Shown here: in pieces, positions 22,867 through 35,850 of the stretch
Numbering within the stretch: the first letter of the stretch is position 1
Layout: every line of letters starts with the position of its first letter
NCBI GenBank assembly: GCA_030035585.1
Contig: CM057468.1
Location: 51,704,145 to 51,768,144, forward strand
DNA from: Dugong dugon
Taxonomy: Eukaryota; Chordata; Mammalia; Sirenia; Dugongidae
DNA: 64,000 bases
Direction of reading: 5' to 3'
Program-made: the position numbers and the translations under genes
The notes under the pieces: generated by a model
What the model saw: only the letters and a program-made list of their open reading frames with translations
The model's database searches: none
What the model was told of the DNA's origin: nothing

Positions 22867-23744
22867 TTTAATATACTGAATAAGAATTATCTTTTTTTTT
22901 TTCCTCCATCCATTTGCCCAAGAACATACAGATTGCAAAACAAGCTTCAACCTAGTTAAGCTAGAAAAAACGAGGGGCTCTTCTCTGAGCTAACAATCAT
23001 TAAAGGGATTGAGGAGTCACTGTGTACATTTGCATTTAAACAGCATTCTAAAATGATATGCTCCAGAAAGCCTAAAACCTACCCACCCTGGATTAAAATC
23101 ACACACTACTGAAATAAGACAGAAAACTTTTATAAAATGATGGTGAATCCATATCTGGATATTGAATATTGCTCCAAAAATAACACAAGACAGAAGTCTG
23201 GGAACAGGCAACAACTGATCAAAGGCATCCATCAATGAGTGTCTTAAGGGACTGGATTGAGAGAACCAAGACAGTATAATTTAGAAAGTCAAAGAATAAG
23301 AGGATATGCGATTGAGATACAAAAATTGCTGAAAGGAACCAGAGGGATGAACATGAACTTGTCACCAAATCCTGCTATTTAGATTTAGGAAGCATGCTTT
23401 TAATCTTCAGAGATGTTTGGGGGAAAAAAGTTGTTTAGATGGTAGAGATGATAGTAAGTTTCTCGTGGATCCTCACTGCCAAAATCCTTTCAGGCAGGAT
23501 GAACCAAGAAACCTTTAGTTGAAAATAAAAACGTTTAAAAATATTTTATTTGATGAACTGTTGTTTTTCTAAAGCACTTTGATATTTTAATATCAATCAC
23601 TCATTTAGATATGGTTTAGAAGGGTTTATATAAATTCCTAGATAAAAACTTTAAAATGGGTCATTAAAGAAAGTTAAGGGCATCTTGGATACATCACTAA
23701 CATTTTTAAGGACTACATGAATGGCATTTCTATGCTGCCTCTTA

Positions 23745-23850
23745 GGAGGAGGCAGGCAAGGACCACACCTTGTGCATGGATCTCTATCCTCCACAGTGCC
23801 CTTCACCCTTCTGGGCACCAATATTTGTTGAATACATAAGTAAACACTAC
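23745..23850 (+). repeat. L2-like 3' end
   Basis: 'gcaaggaccacacctt...agtgcccttca...aatatttgttgaata' follows the end of mammalian L2 elements. Short and diverged. Confidence 0.5.
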
Positions 23851-24805
23851 TTTACCAAATGTTCTTCAATGACTCTTCTCAGACAATTATTATAGACTTG
23901 AGCAAATGCAGCTCAAATTATACTCAATAAATAGAAGTCCTTACAGATAAATGTATCTGTTATATCTATCCTTTTTAGAATCTAGGAGTTATGTAAGTTT
24001 TTTTTTTTTTTTAAACTAAGCATACAAGGAAACCTTATGACATTATATCAAATTTTGGATATGTTAACTATTTGATGTTTCCCATCATGAAATAAGAAAT
24101 ATAAAAATTAACTGTTCCATAAAAATCAAAGCATACATTTCACTATCTGAAAATAATAGCTATTTTAAAGTGGAATGTAAAATGAGTTAACTGTAACTTC
24201 CTAGAATTTCATCTGATAATTACATGAGGTTCTCAACAACTTAACCTTTTTAATCTGAGAATTGCTGTTTAGGGAATTTTAGATTCACAGACTGGATCTT
24301 TTCCAGGTCAATGTAGCCATTTCTTTCCTTAAAAAGACTTGTTAGGACTACATTATAAAAATCTTGTATATACTCTGCATGTTTTGCAAAACATGACAAA
24401 AGTCATTCACAGTAAGCCTCAAAAAAGTCCTTTAAATTCAGTCCTGCTGTGTTTTTATTTTTTAAAACGTAGTCTGTATATGAAGTGATAAAAGTTTATG
24501 ATGCTCTATCTGATACGATTCTATTGATGTTAAATTATGACCAAAGATTTGTTGTCACCCTTAGAAAACAGAAAACCATAAAGCTTCAATATATTTTGGT
24601 TCAGAAAAATTGGTCTATACTCTTAATCCCAAAGCAATTAGGTTTTTTGTTTTGTTTTTGTGTGTGTGTGTGTGTTTGAAACAGGGTCATCCCATGCCTT
24701 TTTGTGGGTGGGGTGGAGTACGTGTTTGAATAAAAGAACTCTGCATTTGTATAACTTTTATAGAGGACTTACTATAGAGAAGGCTGGATGTTAGACGGTG
24801 TCATA

Positions 24806-25140
24806 CATTCATTCAACAAATATTTATTGAGTATATGCTCTGTGCCAGGCACTACTTTAGGTATTAAAAAGACAGCAGCAAACAAAATAGACCAAAAAAC
24901 CTCTGCCCTCTTGGAGTTTATTATATACAAGGATAAATCAGGCACAGGATCTTGATAATCAGCTTACACTCTAACAGAGATAAGTGTAAAAAAAAATTTT
25001 TTTTTAATGATAAATGTGTTGCAATATACAGATAAAATGCTATATTAAATTCACACTTTAAACTTTTTAAATCAGAGGAGGAAGAGGTTATTTCTCGTTG
25101 TGGGGATCAAAGAAGCCTTGATGGAAAATGATCAAATGAG
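24806..25140 (+). repeat. Ancient mammalian repeat ('caacaaatatttattgag' family)
   Basis: It starts 'attcattcaacaaatattt' and continues through 'gtgccaggcactactttagg' and 'aagaagccttgatg'. Related copies are at about 48230-48730 and 59930-61090. I do not commit to a family name. Confidence 0.55.
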
Positions 25141-28094
25141 GCTGCCTACAAATATAGTCTATACTATGGAATACTTGCTACATGACTATTTTTAGTTAAG
25201 TTCCCTATACTATGAAACAAAAAGAACAAAGAAAAATTATGTGCATTTAAAATTGAAGTCACAATGTGCTTACCTTTAAATGTGTTATGGACATGAAAGA
25301 TTTTAGACATGAAAAATGGAACAACTCAGGAATGAAAACGATAATTAAGTGAGGTTTGTTTGCCTTCCTTGTTTTCAAACAATTATTAGTTCTAATTTTA
25401 GACTATAATGACTTTTCTCATTAAAATTACATTTAAAATTTTGCAGTGGAATCAAAGTTTCATAAAATAAAAATATATTACCCTATGTTTGCATGATTAA
25501 TAACTCCAAAGTGGCAGGGCCAGATTAAATGGCTTTTATTTTTATAAGCACTTGAGAGTATAACCAAATAAGCTAAAATAAACTTTTCTGTTAAATTATC
25601 ACAGAGGGTCTTCATTTACTTTCACATAATAAATTCTGTGTTAACAACATTTCCTCTCAATTTGCCTAGACTCTGAACATTTTAGCCTCTGTAAAAATTT
25701 AAATATCATAGGTGAAACCACCAGTCAAATATCTTTCAATAAATGCCAATAAACCACATTTTTTCTTCTTTTTTTGCTTTACAGTATGTTATTTTAAATA
25801 AGTGAGAAATAAGTGGCTTCTAAATCACTTAGCTCACTCCATCAAGTTTCTCTCTCCATCGTTTTATGAGAATGGCTTAAACAGATAAAATATATGAGGA
25901 TACTTAAAATCTCAGAATGTTGAAGCCTGAGTCCTATAACTGCTTATCTAAAATAGTTTAATAAAATAAAGGTTCATCTATAGGATCTTTTTTCTCTTAG
26001 AGTCCTGTTATTCCCATTACAGACTTATGTTAAGAAATACGGCTTTTAAACAATTATTTCCCAAGGAGGTGAAAGAAATTTTTGTTCATTTTCCAAGCTT
26101 ACCACTGCTAAAGCTATTTTTGCAAGAAGGAGCAGCTATATTGAAGTTCTTAGTGTTGCTCAAATGAACATTTTAATTCTGGAGGGAAAGTTCAAACCAG
26201 AGTTACTCACTGCATCACAAATGAAAATTTTATATCTGTCTCTTCCCCAAATAATTCTCACAGAATGTTTCAAGTAACTACCAGGAACAGAAATAAACAT
26301 AGGTATTTGAACTGAGTACTTTTAATTCTTTAAATCCAGTATATATAGTCAAAATCTAATGATACTTTGTTTACCGTTAGATTGGTCTAGAACATCTTCC
26401 AAATAGTCTTAAGAGGCTTTAGTTTTTCTTCTAACCATCTATAACTTACTTCTACAAAATTAAACCTCCAAATTAATATCTTCTTCTGAAGTCTAAGGGA
26501 AGCAGGAAGAAAACTAACTTTAAAGGTTGAATGTAACTATTAGCAAACATCTACACTGACTGATCACTTAGTAATTTGACATTTATCTCATCAATTTTGA
26601 AATTTTGATAATATTTTTGTTTTTCTTTCTTACTTTCTTTTACCCATACATTCTATATTACGATAATAATTTCTTATTTAAGTCCACATGAAGCACTAGC
26701 TTCTGATTCTAACAAACAGAAACCTTTTAACTAAGGGATTCCTTTATAGGGGATAGATTTTTTTTTTTTAATTCTGCTTCCCCCATGAACCGTTACTTAG
26801 TTGTGATATTTGAATAAGCTTTCTTTTCTCTGGTACTGGTTATATGTACCCAAAATATCCCTCCCTGCATTATATTCCAGTGTCAAACAGTAACCTACCC
26901 CCTTGCATTTTACAGAACTTTCTAAAGTGGTTCAGTAATTTCATTCATATTCAGAGTCATAGTCCTTTCTCTGAAAAATAAACTCCACAAATATTCGTTA
27001 AAAGGCTACTCAGTGTCCTTGTGCTGTGAAAAAGGTAAAGGGTGGTATAAACTCTCCTTATAGCTGTGGAAACAAAGGTGAAGGAGGTGAAAGTACTGAC
27101 TCAAGGTCACTGCAGGGTCAGCTATACACAGTAGAACTCAGAGGCCACAGTGGCATCCACAATTTATGAAGATCAACTGAGTTATAGGTAAACCACGCTA
27201 TGTATGTGCAGCCTTTAATTCAGTGGCACAGCCAAGGGCTTTGAGCTCTTAATTGAGAGTCCTGTTTCACTTTTTAGTAGAACAGGATGTGGTTCATGTA
27301 TCTAGATTGGGGTGGGGAGCCAGAAGGATTTATGGCCAGTGACCACCACCCTGTACCATTGTGAGCAAACAGAAGAATCGGTGGCAGGGTGAGATTCCGC
27401 CAGCTGTTCTTCCGCTCTCCAGGAAGACAGGAGAGGAGGGAAGTTTATGAACTACACCATGAGGATATACATTCTTTTCAAAATGGAAATAGTAATGTAC
27501 AGTCCTACCCCCTCCTCCCAATTTTACTAAAGCAAGGAACATAAATTCAACCTCACTGATAAAACTACTGCTGATATGGAATAAATCCACATACATCATT
27601 TTTAGACTTTCATATGAAGACGAATTTCTTAGTTTACCTCTAAGAGTATGTGAGGTGTTTGTTAATGCAGATTCTTTGGCCCTGGAGGTTCTTCTGCAGC
27701 TGGGCCTGAAATAAAGTTTTTGAAAGACACTCAGAGAAATCATGGGTTAAAGAAATCATGGGCTCTTCTTTCATACCAGCCTTTCACCTTGAGCTGATTC
27801 CTGTTTAGGATAGGTTAAATAAAATCCTAACTAAAGTCACTGAGATGAGTCAGATATTCTTTTTAAGGTCTCCAGCCTCAAGGCATTCGATCTTAAAACT
27901 TTCAATGACATGCAGAACCTCTGGCTGAGATAAATGTTGGTGTGTTTTGTTTTTTTTTAAGTAATGCTATTGATTGGGTCTGGGTAAACCTCCTCTTGGG
28001 TCTGTTTTCTTGTCACCAAAGATAGGAAAAAAAAAAAATTATTACTACCTTCTACTCAGGGATGTTATCTGATTTCGTTAAATTATACACACAA

Positions 28095-28235
28095 CTAAGC
28101 CCTGCAGCTGAACTGGCTGTGTGTCTGCCTGCAATGACCTTCCTGGGCCCCAGTCTTCTGAGCTGTAAAATGGGAATCTAGCAGATTCCTAACAATACTT
28201 CCAGCCCTCAAATTATAGGATCATCTTGTTATGAA
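28095..28235 (+). repeat. MIR
   Basis: MIR core: 'tgcctgcaatgacctt', 'agtcttctgagctgtaaaat', 'gggaatctagcagattcc'. Confidence 0.65.
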
Positions 28236-28611
28236 AAAGGTTCAACTGAAAGTCACGTAAAAGAAAAGATTCTATGTACAATACCCTCATCTAAGAAAAA
28301 AAGACTTCTTTATATAAAGTATCCAAGATTTTGGAATATATAACTAGGGGTAGATGTTTTCCCACTTCAAGTCTTCAAGTACTAAACTCTAACATACATT
28401 GTCTCAATCTTTTCTTCGTCTGTTAAGCAAAAGTGCCAGATACTTAAACTTCCAAAGATAAAATCATAGGTACAAAAATTACATTTTAAAGAAATTGTGA
28501 CTTACTATTTACTGTAATGAATCTAGAAGATATCTTCCGGTTCGTGAGTCCTTTTCCTGTTACAAGTGCTTTAAGCATTTTTACTTCCCTTTACACCAGA
28601 GTCTGGTTTCT

Positions 28612-28732
28612 GTCTTTTTAAAAAATATTTTATTGTGCATTAGGTGAAAGTTTACAGCAAATTAGTTGCCCATTTGATAGCCTGTACGTAAAGTGTTCCA
28701 TGACATTGGTTTCATTCCCCACAATGTGTCAG
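28612..28732 (-). mobile_element. Severely truncated LINE-1 3' end, 16-bp TSD
   Basis: The perfect 16-bp repeat CCAGAGTCTGGTTTCT flanks a 121-bp insert (28596-28611 and 28733-28748). On the minus strand the insert ends in an A-rich tail preceded by an L1-type 3' end ('gtaaactttcacctaatgc'). It is a lineage-type L1 3' terminus that lost almost its whole length on integration. Confidence 0.85.
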
Positions 28733-28748
28733 CCAGAGTCTGGTTTCT

Positions 28749-29699
28749 TGACTTTAATATCCACTTTAGCTTAAGCTTTTGAAAATAACAATTGATTTGC
28801 ATATTTATATTGGTATATACATAGCAGGATTCAAAACACAGAGTTCATAACTTCATGTTACATCGTACAATCACTTTGGTAATGCCAAACAGTGGCAATT
28901 TACTTGAAATGTATTGTTTTCAAAATTTCTGTTTAAATACACAATTTCTTAATCAGCTACCTATGCATAAAATCAAATTCTCTGATGTCCTTAAATTACC
29001 TGTAAGATTATACAAAGAAGTCAGTAAAACCTGTTTCAAGAGCTTATAAATGTCATTAAATCTGTTAGCTTTTAATAGGTTATATCACAAGTGTTCATGG
29101 AAAATTTAGATGGAAAAATACCAATTTTAATCCACCAATAACAGATTTTTTTAAAAACTAGAATAACTCTGTCTTCAGTTTAATTTTCATGTTTTTGAAT
29201 GTGCTACAAAAACATGAAAAAAACCTTTTCAAAACAAAGTAATTATTTTTTATATCACTTATAAAGTTGCATAAACAAAACCGTAAGTTTTAAGGAGAAG
29301 AGATTCTTTCCATGATAATTAGTAATAAAAACATACTAACAAAAAGTTTTAGCTCTGTTACAGAGTTTAAACAATAAAGACTTTAAGCTTGATTACTGAA
29401 TTTGGTTGTGGGGGATATTTTAATTTTTAGCTTTATTAAGAGTTCCATAAACCTGCTGATTTTGGTCTTTTTTCTTGCATATATATCTTCTCTGTGCTTG
29501 TCTGTAATATATTTATTTCTGTTAACAGCCACATCCAGAGAGTAATTCAGTTTACTACTATATTAGCGGGACATTGCTATATATGAGGAAAGAAAATACG
29601 TGCATCACTTATTGTAACAAAATAAACAGCTTCATTTATTTAAAAAGCATGGTCATTTCTCATTTGTTTAAAGGCTCAAAGTGTTAAAACTTATTGTTA
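28749..29699. other. AT-rich intergenic sequence
   Basis: No gene or repeat recognised. Confidence 0.4.
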
Positions 29700-29838
29700 A
29701 GAGCCCAGGTGGTGCTGTGGTTAAAAGCTTGGCTGCTAACCAAAAAGGTCGGCAGTTCAAATCTCCCATGCACTGCTTGGAAATCCTATGGGGCAGTTCT
29801 ACCCTGTCCTATAGGGTTGCAATGAGTTGGATTTTCTT
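29700..29838 (+). mobile_element. AfroSINE, short form
   Basis: Head 'agcccaggtggtgctgtggtta', 'ggctgctaaccaaaaaggtc', tail 'ttgcaatgagttgga'. The last bases are eroded and no target duplication was found. Confidence 0.88.
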
Positions 29839-31285
29839 TTTAAAATGCAATATGATTTTCCCTTAACTTTGTAAAGAAATAATTTACAGATATTTAGTAA
29901 CCAATGAAAGAGAATCTTTTATAAGAATAGTAATAGGAACAGTCTATCATTTGATTTAAACAATATTCTTCACTTACAGCCACTAAAAACTATTGGTTGT
30001 CAGCCCTGAGGCTGCATTAGTTTAATCCCAACTCTCCTACTCTCCAATAAATAAAGACATGTCACTAAATAATAGGTCCCAGCTATCACTTAAAATCTTA
30101 GTTTCCTTTCCATATTTAAATTTCGAAAAACACTGTTGTTTTCACAAAAGCAGACCAGTATCTTTACCTCTTTCTTTTATAGGGACGTTTTCTCAAATAA
30201 TGCTGTTAACTTTTATTAAAATAAAGTAACCACATATGAATCATGTGCAGAAATAGACGTGGTAGAACAATTCAACAGAAAAGGTTTGTGATGATTACTG
30301 CATATTTTACAAATAAATTTGAGTTGACATTTTCAAAATATTTGACCAGTATTAACTTCTCTAAGTTTCAAAAGTAACTACTTTTATGTTTTGATTATGT
30401 TGTTTGATTTTTCATGTGTATAATACTAATACAACACTTTTTTAAAAAATTAGGAAAGAAGGCACAGAAAAATAAAGTGTTAAAAAGGTATTTGTATTAT
30501 TTAAATTCTAATATTCATGTACTGATAGCATCCTAATGCCAGTTAAATCTACAATAATGTTACTCAGATCTCTCAAGCTTTAAATACATCATATTGAAGT
30601 ATCTTATTGGTTAAGAAAAAAAATTAGTAAAATAGTGCTTACCTTTCTTGTTTTAACCTGCAACCTCAGAATCTGAACACAAGTTCTATCTTGTTTTGCT
30701 CCTTCACAAATCCCCACAAAGGGCTTCCCAAAAGAAGTATGTGTACGTATTCAAGTGTCCAATTGCACACACTGGCTGCATTCCATACTGGACAAAACTG
30801 CCCTCAAATGGAAGATTTATTGCTGTTGTTAAGGGAAAAGAGTAGTGTTATCTTTAACCCTATTGTCTATTTTCACTGGATTGAATGATATACTCAACTT
30901 TTTTTTTCCTCTTAATATTGGAAACAAAATTCAACTTAATCTCATTTAAAAAATCACAATATTGATTCTGGATTAAAATAAAATTTAACTACATCTTCAT
31001 GGTTGCCAAAGACAAACATCTTCTACTAAAGTAAAATTTTTTATTTTTTTAGTTTATTTTCTATTTGCCTTATTATAGCTGCCCATTCATTTAAATGAAA
31101 ACCAAAGGAATAATTTGAATCTTGGCAGCAAAGAAATGGAAGAGATACAGTAATAGAATCAAAGAGCAAAATTCCAGGAAATTTTCAACAAACGAAAGCA
31201 AAAGATGGTAACATCATGTTCTACTTAATTGTCCCATAACAAAATGTTAATAATATAGCAGAAACCATACCTATTTCTGATGTAT
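29839..31285. other. AT-rich intergenic sequence
   Basis: Nothing recognised. Short openings such as 30691-30888 have no family resemblance. Confidence 0.4.
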
Positions 31286-31545
31286 TGAACAGGACGCAGG
31301 AAGTATCAAAAGAAGATGGAAGGAATACACAGTCACTGTACCAAAAAGAATTGGTTGACATTCAACCATTTCAGGAAGTAGCATGTGATCAAGAACCAAT
31401 GGTATTGAAGAAGTCCAAGCTGCACTGAAGGCATTGGCAAAAAACAAGTCTCCGGGAATTGACGGAATATCAACTGAGATGTTTCAACAAACAAAGGCAA
31501 CGCTAGAAACGCTCACTTGTCTATGCCAAGAAATTTGGAAGATTA
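31286..31545 (+). mobile_element. RTE (BovB-like) LINE fragment
   Basis: The translation, with frameshifts, includes 'EEVQAALKALAKNKSPGIDGISTEMFQQTKATLETL', the N-terminal part of an RTE reverse transcriptase (the 'NKSPGIDGI' motif is typical). The same segment appears on the minus strand at about 63835-63990. Only this internal piece is present. Confidence 0.85.
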
Positions 31546-31767
31546 ATAGTTTTTTCTTGGCTTTTATAACATATTACTTTGTTAGTGTCCTTTTATGAGT
31601 TAGATTTTTAATAGTTAGATTAGAATTAGAATGTTTATATAAGAGGGACCAAGCAATTATTTTAGGTTAATACTCAATAGTAATATTTTCATATTTATAT
31701 CAAATTGCACCTACTTTAAAAAGTATTTACTCATACTTTACAGAATAAAATTTAGCTACTCTTAAAT

Positions 31768-31923
31768 TGGAGTCCTGGTGGCGCAGTGGTAAAGAGCTTG
31801 ACTGCTAATAAAATGTTGGCGATTCGAATCCATCAGCTGCTCCTTGGAGGCAGTTCTACTCTGTCTTACAGGGTCACTATGAGTCCTAATCAACTCAACA
31901 GCAATGGATTTTGGTTTTGGTTT
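31768..31923 (+). mobile_element. AfroSINE, short form
   Basis: Head 'ggagtcctggtggcgcagtgg', B-box-like 'gcgattcgaatcc', tail 'cactatgagtcctaatcaac'. Perfect 11-bp target duplication TACTCTTAAAT (31757-31767, 31924-31934). Confidence 0.93.
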
Positions 31924-31934
31924 TACTCTTAAAT

Positions 31935-34879
31935 CATTCTCCAAGTCTTGGAAAATGTAAGGAAAATAATTTTTTAGGTTACAAATAAGATACGAATAGT
32001 TTACACCCTATAAAGAAAACTAATTTAGAAACTAGAAAAATAACTTCAATGATTGACAAAGGACATCCTAATAAACAAAATTAAATAAGAATCGAAAATT
32101 ATCAAACACATTCACTTATTGATATTAAATTAAACCTGAGTTAAAACAAATTTTGTCTTTAAGAGGCACTAATAACTGTCAAAGTTAAAATAATTGATCA
32201 ACAAATCTAAGTCAGTTGAGAAAAGCAACAAATATGATATCAGCTTTTACATTTCTAAGCAATTTACTATTAAAAAAGAAGTAAATGTTTCAGCAGAACT
32301 GTGTTAGACATGAATTTTTGGACAAATCTTTATAGTGTGAATTTTGATAAAGATTTCAGATTTTGTTTGTGGAATCTTTATGAACTTTAGCTCAGATTAT
32401 TTTGAAAGATTAAGAAACAACAACACATCCTCACCCAATCTTCTGCTTCCCTCTTTAAAGCTAGCATCATCACACTAGAGAAAATCTCATGACCAAAAAG
32501 TAAACTAAACTCAAGAAAGAGTGAATTTTATTGAGTCAAAATGGAAATGGTAATGATCTACCATTATTCTTGCAAGTAAGGAATTTACACATGTATTTTG
32601 CCTTATTAAATCTAAAAAGAAACTTTATGTATAGACACTATGAGGAATTCATCAGTTTACCTCAAAGATCATCTTGAAGGAGCTGAATTTGTATATACAT
32701 GTCTGGAAAACTGCTGTTGGACTAAGGGAACTTTAACTCCTAAATTTTTTTTAGAATGAGTTTACAATTTTGTTTAGGAATGGGATTCTGGAAAAGAAAT
32801 GGTCAGGAAAATGAAGGGTCTGAATATGAAAATAATGTCTTTTATGTGTATGTGTTAGAAAATGCTGAAAAGTAGCTATAACCCCAGCATGTGCTTTGTT
32901 TCCTGATTATTTTAGTGGGGAGAGTAGGTTCTTATTGTTCTTTCCAGTGGGATTTCATGCTTGGATTACTGTCCCATTTTACTCCATAGTTAATATATTC
33001 TCCCTCTACTCCCTCACCTCCACCCTTGGCAAAGAAACTTAAATGATAAATAAATTGCAACCAAGAAATATGTTTAAATACTCACTTTCCCCAGCCTCCC
33101 TACTCCCCTCCCCCCTACAAACAAATGCCTACCTTCTTTGTTTTCTATGGCTGGTCTGCCATTACATATGTACACATAAATTACCAAAGTCTATTCCCTA
33201 AAGGTCACATCCTCCCCACCCTAAGAATGTTAACAATAAATGAGTATTTTAAAGTTTCACCCAAGTGAAGCAGTGTAATAAAAAATATAAGTGCAATAAA
33301 AGGAATTATGCTTATCTACCACTTTAAAAATTATGTACAAAGTTTACCAGATAGATTAAAATTCCCACTTCTGACTCATTTGTTGAAAATTTTAAAAATC
33401 AATTTCTCTCAACCCAAACAGAGTTTTTTTAAGAAATATATTAGTCTTATAAATCACTGAATTTGAGAAAATATTTGGAAATATTTCAGGTTTTGGAGCT
33501 TGTCAAAATTAATTCTGGAACTTTTTCTGTACAATTGAAACATTCTCTACTCTGAAAAAAATTTTAAACATTTTCCCCTACTCTATTATTTTCAAAATGT
33601 AAAAATTATGGAATATATAAATCTCAACCTGTTATCATTTTACAACTAATTATGTTTTTGCATTTTAAATTTCCTCTGGGTTAAATGGTTATCTAAAGTA
33701 TTAACTATATAATCTTTAGCATTTATACTATAAATTCAGTCTATAAGCTTTAATTTGTTCAACTCAAAAAACATTTTTAAGTTACTCTGATGTTTCTGAG
33801 GAATAATTTTACATGAAAATTTGAAAAATACATATCTACTAACCACTTTAGTGGAATATAGTTGAATTAAACAAAATATATACAAAATATCATGTCTACA
33901 ATGACTACTTCTATTTTTGAAGTTTTTCTTTACTAATCAACTCAGTTTTTCAATTTGTTTAGAAAGCTTACTCACCTAGCTGTTTTAGGTATTCTGGTAC
34001 ACAGCAATTTAAATTTAAATACTCTGCTTAGCTGCTTTTTGGAAACTAAAACTAAATAGTAACAGAACTAAAGAAAGAAACAATAGTTTTTCTAAAACAG
34101 TTAACAATATAGGGACTTTTTTGAGCTCATTGATTTAAACCAATTCTCTTAAATTTTCTAAGATTTTCTGGGGAATTATCGTTTTGCTGGTTTTTAACCA
34201 AATCAAGTATTGTCAGGAACAAGTAAATCATCTGGGAACAAATTATTGTTATATTCCTTACTGGTAAACTTCTCTTTCACCACATAATCAAAGAACGGGA
34301 AAGTCTGTTATGAAATTAGACACACTCAAATTTACACTTCCCTGTTTTCTGTCATGGTCAGAAAGTTCTGATCTTTATTTTTGAGAAAACCAATGGGAAT
34401 TGATTTATATAATTATAAACCCACCAAAGATACCAGTACCTAGAACACACCGAGGCTGTTTACCTTTGCAGTTAATAAAATTAAATATTATTTCGTTTGT
34501 TTTGTGCTTTTCCAAGCCAAATTTATGTTTATTTTTTCTCACCGTTTCCACTAAATGTCAGTAAAATTAGAACATTTCAGCTACACAAATCACTAATCCT
34601 TCAAGATCGGTCTCAGCTTCACAGGTCCTAGAGCAGCTTTAACGAAATTGTCGCCGCGGCATAGTTGATTTTACCCGCAATTTTTCGTTTGCTTTTTTTT
34701 TTTTTTTCTTGCAGGGGTTGTTTGGTTTTGCTTAAAACGACCCTGGGGAGGACAAAGGGGGCTAGGAAGGGAGGGGGCAGGACGAGTGGATCTCTCTAGA
34801 AGCCAAGGAAAGTCCAGGCATCTGGAAACGCATTTTTTGGTTGTGTTTTAAATTAAGAAAAAAAAAAGTATAAATTCTA
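31935..34879. other. AT-rich repeat-poor intergenic DNA
   Basis: No gene, SINE, lineage L1 or LTR recognised over about 2.9 kb. It begins the insertion-poor zone that extends across the promoter. Confidence 0.5.
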
Positions 34880-35850
34880 AGATGTTGGAAACAGGCAGGG
34901 AAACGAAGATGTGACTCCAGCTGCTGAGAATGGCGCAAACCGACGACCTCCGGGCGCTGGACGTTGGGGGAAGGGAGGGGGATTGTGCGGGCACCACGCG
35001 GTCAGCCCAAGGGGCGGGGTCCACACATACCGCAGAACTACATTCTACACCTCCCTCACAGTTACCATCTTCTTTTCTCCTTGGGGATTGGAGCTGGGAT
35101 CTAGCAGTTAAAAGGGTGGGGAAAAATGAGAGCAAGAATCTCACCCCTCAACAACAAAAACCATCGAGAGGGAGCAAAGGGTTATTTTCGCGCCACAAAA
35201 GATGAAAATCCAGGGGCTGCTCCGGGGCCAATGAATGGAAACCAGCAAACGAATCGGGCGGAGGCAGCCGACGGTGATAGGTTCCCTCCCTGCACCAATC
35301 GGATAAGACGGAGAAGCCCCCCGCCCCCTCCTCCAGCCAGGGGCGGTGTTTCTCTCGACGCCGGTTGCTCAACTTGGTCTCGGCGAGTCAGCCTCGTGGA
35401 GCGCGGGAGCCCCGCCCCGGGGCCGCGTTTGCGCGCCCTGTGCGCGCGTCTCGCAGCCCGGCCCCGCCCCGGGCAGAAGCGCAGGGTTCAGCGATGGCTG
35501 CTTGTCTTTTTCCGTGGGTACCAAGCATCCCCGCGCGCCGGGCAGCCCCTCGCACACACGAAGCTGAGGCCGGAGGTGCGGAAGGGTCATCAAACATACG
35601 CTGCCTGGTCCGTCGCGCCGCGGGGGAAGGACGACTTCAGGTGGAGTCGTGCCACAGGGGAAACAACTGAGGCTTTCTCCGGCACTCACGTCCCACCGGC
35701 CATGCGGCTCTGCGCCGAGTGACGGGACCCGAGGCGGGGCCCGGGGGAAGGCGGCCCACTGGTCAAGGCCCTCGGTGGCTTGCAGTCGGCCGACGAAGGA
35801 CCTTCCCTAGTGTGCTGTAAGGATCCCGCCCTTTCTCGGGGAAGAGCCAG
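34880..35850. promoter_or_regulatory. CpG island with promoter-like motifs, no assigned gene
   Basis: This is a GC- and CpG-dense block about 4 kb upstream of the IGF2BP3 start, inside AT-rich DNA. It contains CCAAT boxes (35228 and 35293 regions), GC boxes such as CCCCGCCCC (35412, 35462), and a GTAAGG that could act as a donor (35817-35822). Overlapping openings on both strands (for example 198 codons at 35126-35722) are arginine/proline/glycine-rich, as expected of GC-rich non-coding DNA. It may be an alternative IGF2BP3 promoter, a lncRNA start or an enhancer-type island; sequence alone does not decide. Confidence 0.6.

Larger units (their letters stand above)
22876..28090. other. AT-rich intergenic DNA, mostly unassigned
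   Basis: This holds only old repeat traces: an L2-like 3' end near 23750-23850, an old 'caacaaatatttattgag' repeat at 24806-25140, a (GT)n run at 24660-24676 and a possible MIR near 27060-27140. A 137-codon minus-strand opening at 27330-27743 shows no recognisable domain. Confidence 0.5.

Noticed and set aside
27330..27743. 137-codon minus-strand ORF
   Set aside because: No domain, signal or splice context recognised; likely chance.
35126..35722. 198-codon ORF in the orphan CpG island
   Set aside because: Arg/Pro/Gly-rich, long openings in all frames of the same GC-rich block, no recognisable domain.
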